This document shows positions 60,645 through 64,000 of a stretch of 64,000 nucleotides of DNA, one piece after another (the first letter of the stretch is position 1; every line of letters starts with the position of its first letter). The notes beneath the pieces were generated by a model. It made no database searches and was not told the origin of the DNA. It saw nothing but the letters and a program-made list of their open reading frames with translations. Origin of the DNA: Pseudomonadota bacterium (lineage in GTDB: Bacteria > Pseudomonadota > Alphaproteobacteria > JACQOE01); the NCBI GenBank assembly GCA_016202695.1, contig JACQOE010000025.1, forward strand, positions 1 to 64,000, written 5' to 3'. The position numbers were made by a program, and so were the translations under genes.

Positions 60645-61403
60645 TCAGCCCGCGCGGCGGAGCCGGGCGGCGGGCGCACGCCTCTCGCGCAGGCCCCGGA
60701 GCAGGCTCCCGTAACCGTCTATCTCGGGCGCGAGGCCGAGCACGTCGAACGCCTGCCACACACTCACTTGGTTGGCCGAGTAGACCGGCTTGCCGAGGTC
60801 GCGCTCCAGCGCCTCGATCACGGGCAGCGCCTTGAGCTGGGTGCAGGCGATGAACACCCCGTCGCTCTCCCCGCTCGCCGTCTCCTTGGCCCGCCGATAG
60901 ATCTGGTGCGGCTCGATCGCGGCGTGGTCGAAGAGATCGAGCATGTCGAAGGTCGCGAGCCGCACGACCTCGATGCCGTTCCCTTGCAGGAACGCCTTGA
61001 GCCGCTCGTTGGTGAGCTGGACGTAGGGCGTGACCACGTCCACCTTGCGGATGCCGTTCGCCTGCAGCGCCGCGACCATCGCCCCCGAGGTGGTCACGCA
61101 CGGCGCCTTGACGATCTCGGAGATCCGGCTGGACATGCGCTTGTCCCAGCCCGGCCCTTCGAAGAAGCTTCCGCTGGTGCAGCCGAAGACGGCGACGTCG
61201 GGGCGCCCGTCGGCGAGGATGCGGGCGGCGCGTTGCGCCGTCTCCTCCATGGCGAGGATGACATCCGCCGTCCCGTGCGCCCCGGTTTCGAAGCGGGTGG
61301 TCTGGAAGGCCACCCCCTCGGGCAGGAGCCGCCACATCTCGTATTCCATTGTCGTGTTGACCGACGGGATGAGCATCCCGATGCGCGCGCGCCATCCGTA
61401 CAT
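60645..61403 (-). CDS. Maleate isomerase / arylmalonate decarboxylase family protein
   Basis: This 252-residue Asp/Glu racemase-fold enzyme starts at MYGWRARIGMLIPSVNTTME. It has two catalytic-type cysteines in FGCTSGSF and IACTQLKAL and a VYSANQVSVWQAF segment, matching maleate cis-trans isomerases and arylmalonate decarboxylases. Both cysteines are needed in the isomerase. A gagggg element precedes the ATG. A frame to 61715 is open upstream but overlaps the epimerase gene in another frame. Maleate would be a sensible product of nicotinate- or gentisate-like ring cleavage, though no such pathway is complete here. Confidence 0.87.
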   Translation of the reverse strand: MYGWRARIGMLIPSVNTTMEYEMWRLLPEGVAFQTTRFETGAHGTADVILAMEETAQRAARILADGRPDVAVFGCTSGSFFEGPGWDKRMSSRISEIVKAPCVTTSGAMVAALQANGIRKVDVVTPYVQLTNERLKAFLQGNGIEVVRLATFDMLDLFDHAAIEPHQIYRRAKETASGESDGVFIACTQLKALPVIEALERDLGKPVYSANQVSVWQAFDVLGLAPEIDGYGSLLRGLRERRAPAARLRRAG

Positions 61404-61468
61404 TGATGTCCCCTCAGCGAGGCGATATGGACCGTTGCGATGAAGTCTCCCGCCTGCGGGCGCGGCTG

Positions 61469-62467
61469 TCAACGCCGGGCCGGAGCCGCCTGATCCGGGT
61501 TGCGGGCGAGCCAGTCCATGAAGTCGGCGAACGCCTCGTCGAGGCCGAAGCGGGCGCGAAAGCCGGTCTCCTCGGCCAGGCGCCGGCAGGAGAGGGGCGA
61601 GCGGTCGCGCGCCCCGTGCAGCTCCACGGTGGCCTCGGACGGGTCGGCGGCGATGCGGTAAGAGAAGCGCGGGAACCGGGCTTTCAAGCGCGCGCACCAG
61701 TCGGCGAGCGTCCACGACCGCCCCGGGGAGACGTGATAGACCTCATGGCGCGGGTGCTCGAGCGCGAGGAGCCGGATCAACCCCTCGGCAATGTCGCTGG
61801 CGTAGATCCAGTCGCGCCGGCCCTCGCGCGAGAGCACCGCCTCATGCCCGGCGAGCGCGACGCGGGTGGCGAGGAGCGTCGGGCTCAGGGTGTCGCGCAC
61901 GCCGGTATCGTACTCCCAGCGGCCGAACACCGCGCCGAGGCGGGCGACGACGAGGTCGAGCCCCGAGAGCGCCTTGTAGCGGAGCGCCGTGCGCTCGCCC
62001 GCGTACTTGCTGATGCCGTAGAGGCTCTCGGGGGACGGAGGCGTCGCCCCTTCGTCTATCTCGCCCGCGACGAAGGCGTTCCGCCCATAGACCGATCCGG
62101 TGCTGAGATGCAGGATCCGCCCCACCCCGTGCGCGCGCGCCGCCTCCAGCACCTCGATGGTGCCGAGCAGGTTCACGCGCGCGATCGAGCGGGCGTCCGC
62201 CTTCTCGCGCGCGACCCCGGCGGTGACCGCGGCGCCGTGGACGAGGGCGCGAACGCCGTGATCATTGAGCGCGCGCGCGAGCGCGGCGCCGTCGAGCACG
62301 TCGCCCGCGACCGCGTGCAGCTTGCCGGAAAGCGCCGAGAACGCGCGGAGCGCCCCCTCGGGCGGCGGGATCCGGTCGTAGAGCACGACCGTCTCGCCCC
62401 GGCCGAGAAGCTGCTCGGCCAGGTTGAGCCCCACGAATCCCGCCCCGCCCGTGATCAGGATCGCCAT
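61469..62467 (-). CDS. NAD-dependent epimerase/dehydratase
   Basis: This 332-residue short-chain extended dehydrogenase has an N-terminal ITGGAGFVGLNLAEQLL (GxxGxxG), YDRI for the NAD ribose, the catalytic YGISKYAGE (Tyr-x3-Lys) and a VARLGAVFG strand. Members act on nucleotide-sugars or hydroxy ketones. Gene neighbours are an Asp/Glu racemase-fold gene downstream and a LysR gene upstream, which favours a catabolic dehydrogenase over cell-wall sugar synthesis. That preference is inference. Confidence 0.88.
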   Translation of the reverse strand: MAILITGGAGFVGLNLAEQLLGRGETVVLYDRIPPPEGALRAFSALSGKLHAVAGDVLDGAALARALNDHGVRALVHGAAVTAGVAREKADARSIARVNLLGTIEVLEAARAHGVGRILHLSTGSVYGRNAFVAGEIDEGATPPSPESLYGISKYAGERTALRYKALSGLDLVVARLGAVFGRWEYDTGVRDTLSPTLLATRVALAGHEAVLSREGRRDWIYASDIAEGLIRLLALEHPRHEVYHVSPGRSWTLADWCARLKARFPRFSYRIAADPSEATVELHGARDRSPLSCRRLAEETGFRARFGLDEAFADFMDWLARNPDQAAPARR

Positions 62468-62554
62468 GACGTCCCCCCGCGCTCGCTTCCCCTGCCGGCG
62501 CCGGCGCCGCGAGCCCAGTATAGCTCCTTCCCGCGCCGGCGCCCGCCCCCCCCG

Positions 62555-63520
62555 TCAGCCGACCCTGAGGCCGTCGCCCAGCCAGGGGAGGAAGCCGCGG
62601 AGCGCCGGAACGAACTGCGCCTCGAGGATGTCGCGCGCGACCCGGGCGACGTGCTCGGGCAGGTGCCCGAACTCGCCCTTGTGCGCCACCACGGTCAGGC
62701 GGCGGCTGAAGCCCGGGCCGGGAAGGGGCAGGACGCGGACCTTGTCCCAGTGGCCGCGGGCCTGCATCAGGCAGAGCGGCGAGGCGATCGTCCAGCCGAG
62801 GTTCGCGCCCACCATGCCGATGACCACGTCGGAGGAATCGAACTCGAGGTTGCGCGGCGGGTCGATCCGCATCCGCCGAAGCTGACGCTCGATGCGGCTG
62901 CCGAAATAGGAACGCGCCGAATAGCGAACGAAGGAAAGCTGCTGCGCGAGCTCGGCGAGGTCGGCAACCCGCGCCACCTCCGCCTGATGGACGCTCGGAA
63001 GCACGAGGACGAACGGCTCGCGCAAAAGGGCGTGGCGCTCGAGGTTCTCGGCGTCCTCGACCGCGTCGCTGTTGACGATCACGTCGAGATTGCGATTGAG
63101 CAGCGCCTCGGCGTGAAAGCCGGAGAGCCCCGACCACACCCGGATGTGCGCCGCGACTGGGCGGAGCGCCTGGATGAGCTGGGCGCCGTAGCTGGCGGCG
63201 AAGGAGTCGACCAAGCCGATGCGGATCTGCGGCAGCCGGGCGTTGTGGCTCTGGCGGAGAAGCTGCGGCAGCTGGTTGGCCGAGACGACGATGTCGCGCG
63301 CATGCTCGCCGAGCACGAGTCCCGCCGCCGTGAGCCCGAGCGGGCGCAGGGCGCGGTCCACCAGCGCCACACCGGCCTTTTCCTCGAGGTGCTTGATCGC
63401 CTGCGAGACCGCCGACTGGGTGAGCCCGAGGCGACGGGCGGCCGCGGTCATGTTGCGGGTCTCGGCGACGGCGAGGAAGATCTCGAGGGATCGAAGATCG
63501 AAGGCGGGCTTCGCGCGCAT
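62555..63520 (-). CDS. LysR-type transcriptional regulator
   Basis: This 321-residue regulator has an N-terminal helix-turn-helix (MTAAARRLGLTQSAVSQAIKHLEE) and a LysR substrate-binding domain with RIGLVDSFAASYG and a GANLGWTIASPL hinge. It is encoded upstream of and cooriented with the epimerase gene (87-base gap) and the maleate-isomerase-like gene. It could act on them or on its own promoter. The start at 63520 follows from the N-terminal domain; a longer frame to 63673 is a low-complexity tail. Confidence 0.9.
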   Translation of the reverse strand: MRAKPAFDLRSLEIFLAVAETRNMTAAARRLGLTQSAVSQAIKHLEEKAGVALVDRALRPLGLTAAGLVLGEHARDIVVSANQLPQLLRQSHNARLPQIRIGLVDSFAASYGAQLIQALRPVAAHIRVWSGLSGFHAEALLNRNLDVIVNSDAVEDAENLERHALLREPFVLVLPSVHQAEVARVADLAELAQQLSFVRYSARSYFGSRIERQLRRMRIDPPRNLEFDSSDVVIGMVGANLGWTIASPLCLMQARGHWDKVRVLPLPGPGFSRRLTVVAHKGEFGHLPEHVARVARDILEAQFVPALRGFLPWLGDGLRVG

Positions 63521-63680
63521 GGCCAAGGGCGACCTACCGCCCGCCCCCGGGGGCGGGCGAAGCCATAAGTTTAGCTTATTGCCAGGGGGCTTGGGAACGC
63601 CCCGCGCGGGTCCGGCGGCACCGGTGGCCGATCCACTCTCGTCACGGCCGGGCCGTCGCCGGGCGAAACACATCCGATCC

Positions 63681-64000
63681 CTACGCCGCCGGCTCGCGCA
63701 CCTCGCAGCCGTACTCGAGGGCCCCGTCCAGGATCGCGTGCCAAAGGAACCGTCCGTACGAGCGGGGGATGTAAAGGTCGGCGGTCGGCGCCGCGTCGAC
63801 GAGATGGAGGAGCGCGGTCACATGGGCGAAGCCGCTCTGCGCGCACATGCCGGGGCGGAGGCTCCGGGAATGGACGTCGAGGCCGCAGAGCTTGGCGAGG
63901 AGGTCACGAAGCCGCGGCCCCTGCGCCCGCACCACGGTGCGGCCCTGGCTCACGTCGATCGCCGCCCCGCCGACGCCCTGAAGCGCCCCGGCGAGCGCGC
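63681..64000 (-). CDS. soxG: Sarcosine oxidase gamma subunit, 3' part (runs off the window)
   Basis: The C-terminal 106 residues are present: GGAAIDVSQGRTVVRAQGPR, LCGLDVHSRSLRPGMCAQSGFAHV, then ADLYIPRSYGRFLWHAILDG. This matches the gamma subunit of heterotetrameric sarcosine oxidase (TsoG/SoxG), which demethylates sarcosine to glycine with tetrahydrofolate. The 5' part lies beyond base 64000, and the other sox subunits are presumably there too, since the usual order is soxBDAG. The call rests on this partial sequence. Confidence 0.75.
   Translation of the reverse strand, partial: ALAGALQGVGGAAIDVSQGRTVVRAQGPRLRDLLAKLCGLDVHSRSLRPGMCAQSGFAHVTALLHLVDAAPTADLYIPRSYGRFLWHAILDGALEYGCEVREPAA

Noticed and set aside
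1-64000. tRNA, rRNA, CRISPR arrays, insertion sequences and riboswitches
   Set aside because: I read both strands for their typical signs and found none. The palindromic repeats lack regular spacers, so they are not CRISPR arrays.

Overview
The window is about 64 kb of very GC-rich DNA, densely packed with genes. Start codons are ATG or GTG, many gene pairs overlap by 4 bases, and FNR-type boxes (TTGAT-N4-ATCAA) occur. Short palindromic repeats of the gtcaccccc/gtcattccc type are scattered through it. Together these suggest an alphaproteobacterium, perhaps related to Rhodospirillales; this is an inference from style and gene content, as no rRNA is present. I saw no tRNA, rRNA, CRISPR array, transposase or phage gene.

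Layout. 0.1-1.1 kb: an HNH-type nuclease gene in visibly less GC-rich DNA. 1.3-10.1 kb (minus strand): one hyuA followed by four tandem hyuB paralogues. 10.6-17.9 kb: a permease-like membrane protein, an MmgE/PrpD protein, a PanE-like reductase overlapping two tandem LigI-like amidohydrolases, and two HpcH/HpaI aldolases. 17.9-20.6 kb: repeats, the C-terminal stump of an MtrB/PioB outer-membrane porin, a SixA-like phosphatase and a CHAD protein. 20.6-24.7 kb: a TPR/GT41 glycosyltransferase, a NUDIX protein and a metallo-beta-lactamase-fold hydrolase. 24.8-28.8 kb: acyl-CoA dehydrogenase, a CaiB/BaiF transferase and a two-subunit CoA-transferase-like pair. 29.0-31.8 kb: ergothioneine genes egtB-egtD, then an SRPBCC protein.

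32.1-44.8 kb is the most striking part: two consecutive plus-strand operons, each preceded by an FNR-like box. The first encodes NfnA-like and NfnB-like flavoproteins, a fused gamma-alpha KorA, KorB, and a 757-residue protein with a decayed PFOR-like thiamine-domain region joined to a one-cluster ferredoxin. The second encodes the gamma, alpha and beta subunits of another 2-oxoacid:acceptor oxidoreductase, followed by a flavoprotein fused to a PorD-type ferredoxin. The simplest reading is an oxygen-regulated module linking 2-oxoacid oxidation or reductive carboxylation to ferredoxin and NAD(P)H. The substrates are not proven.

44.8-64 kb: an MFS transporter, a ChaN-like protein, FAH-family, HD-domain, methyltransferase and M24 proteins, a second CaiB/BaiF transferase, a serine hydrolase, a PaaI-like thioesterase, a frameshifted GNAT gene, a putative diheme membrane cytochrome next to a fused FeS-molybdopterin oxidoreductase, a second MmgE/PrpD protein, a maleate-isomerase-like protein, a sugar-nucleotide-type epimerase, a LysR regulator, and the end of a sarcosine oxidase gamma gene that runs off the window. 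The content fits a metabolically versatile heterotroph using small organic acids, CoA esters and ring-cleavage-type products, with both aerobic and low-oxygen capacity.
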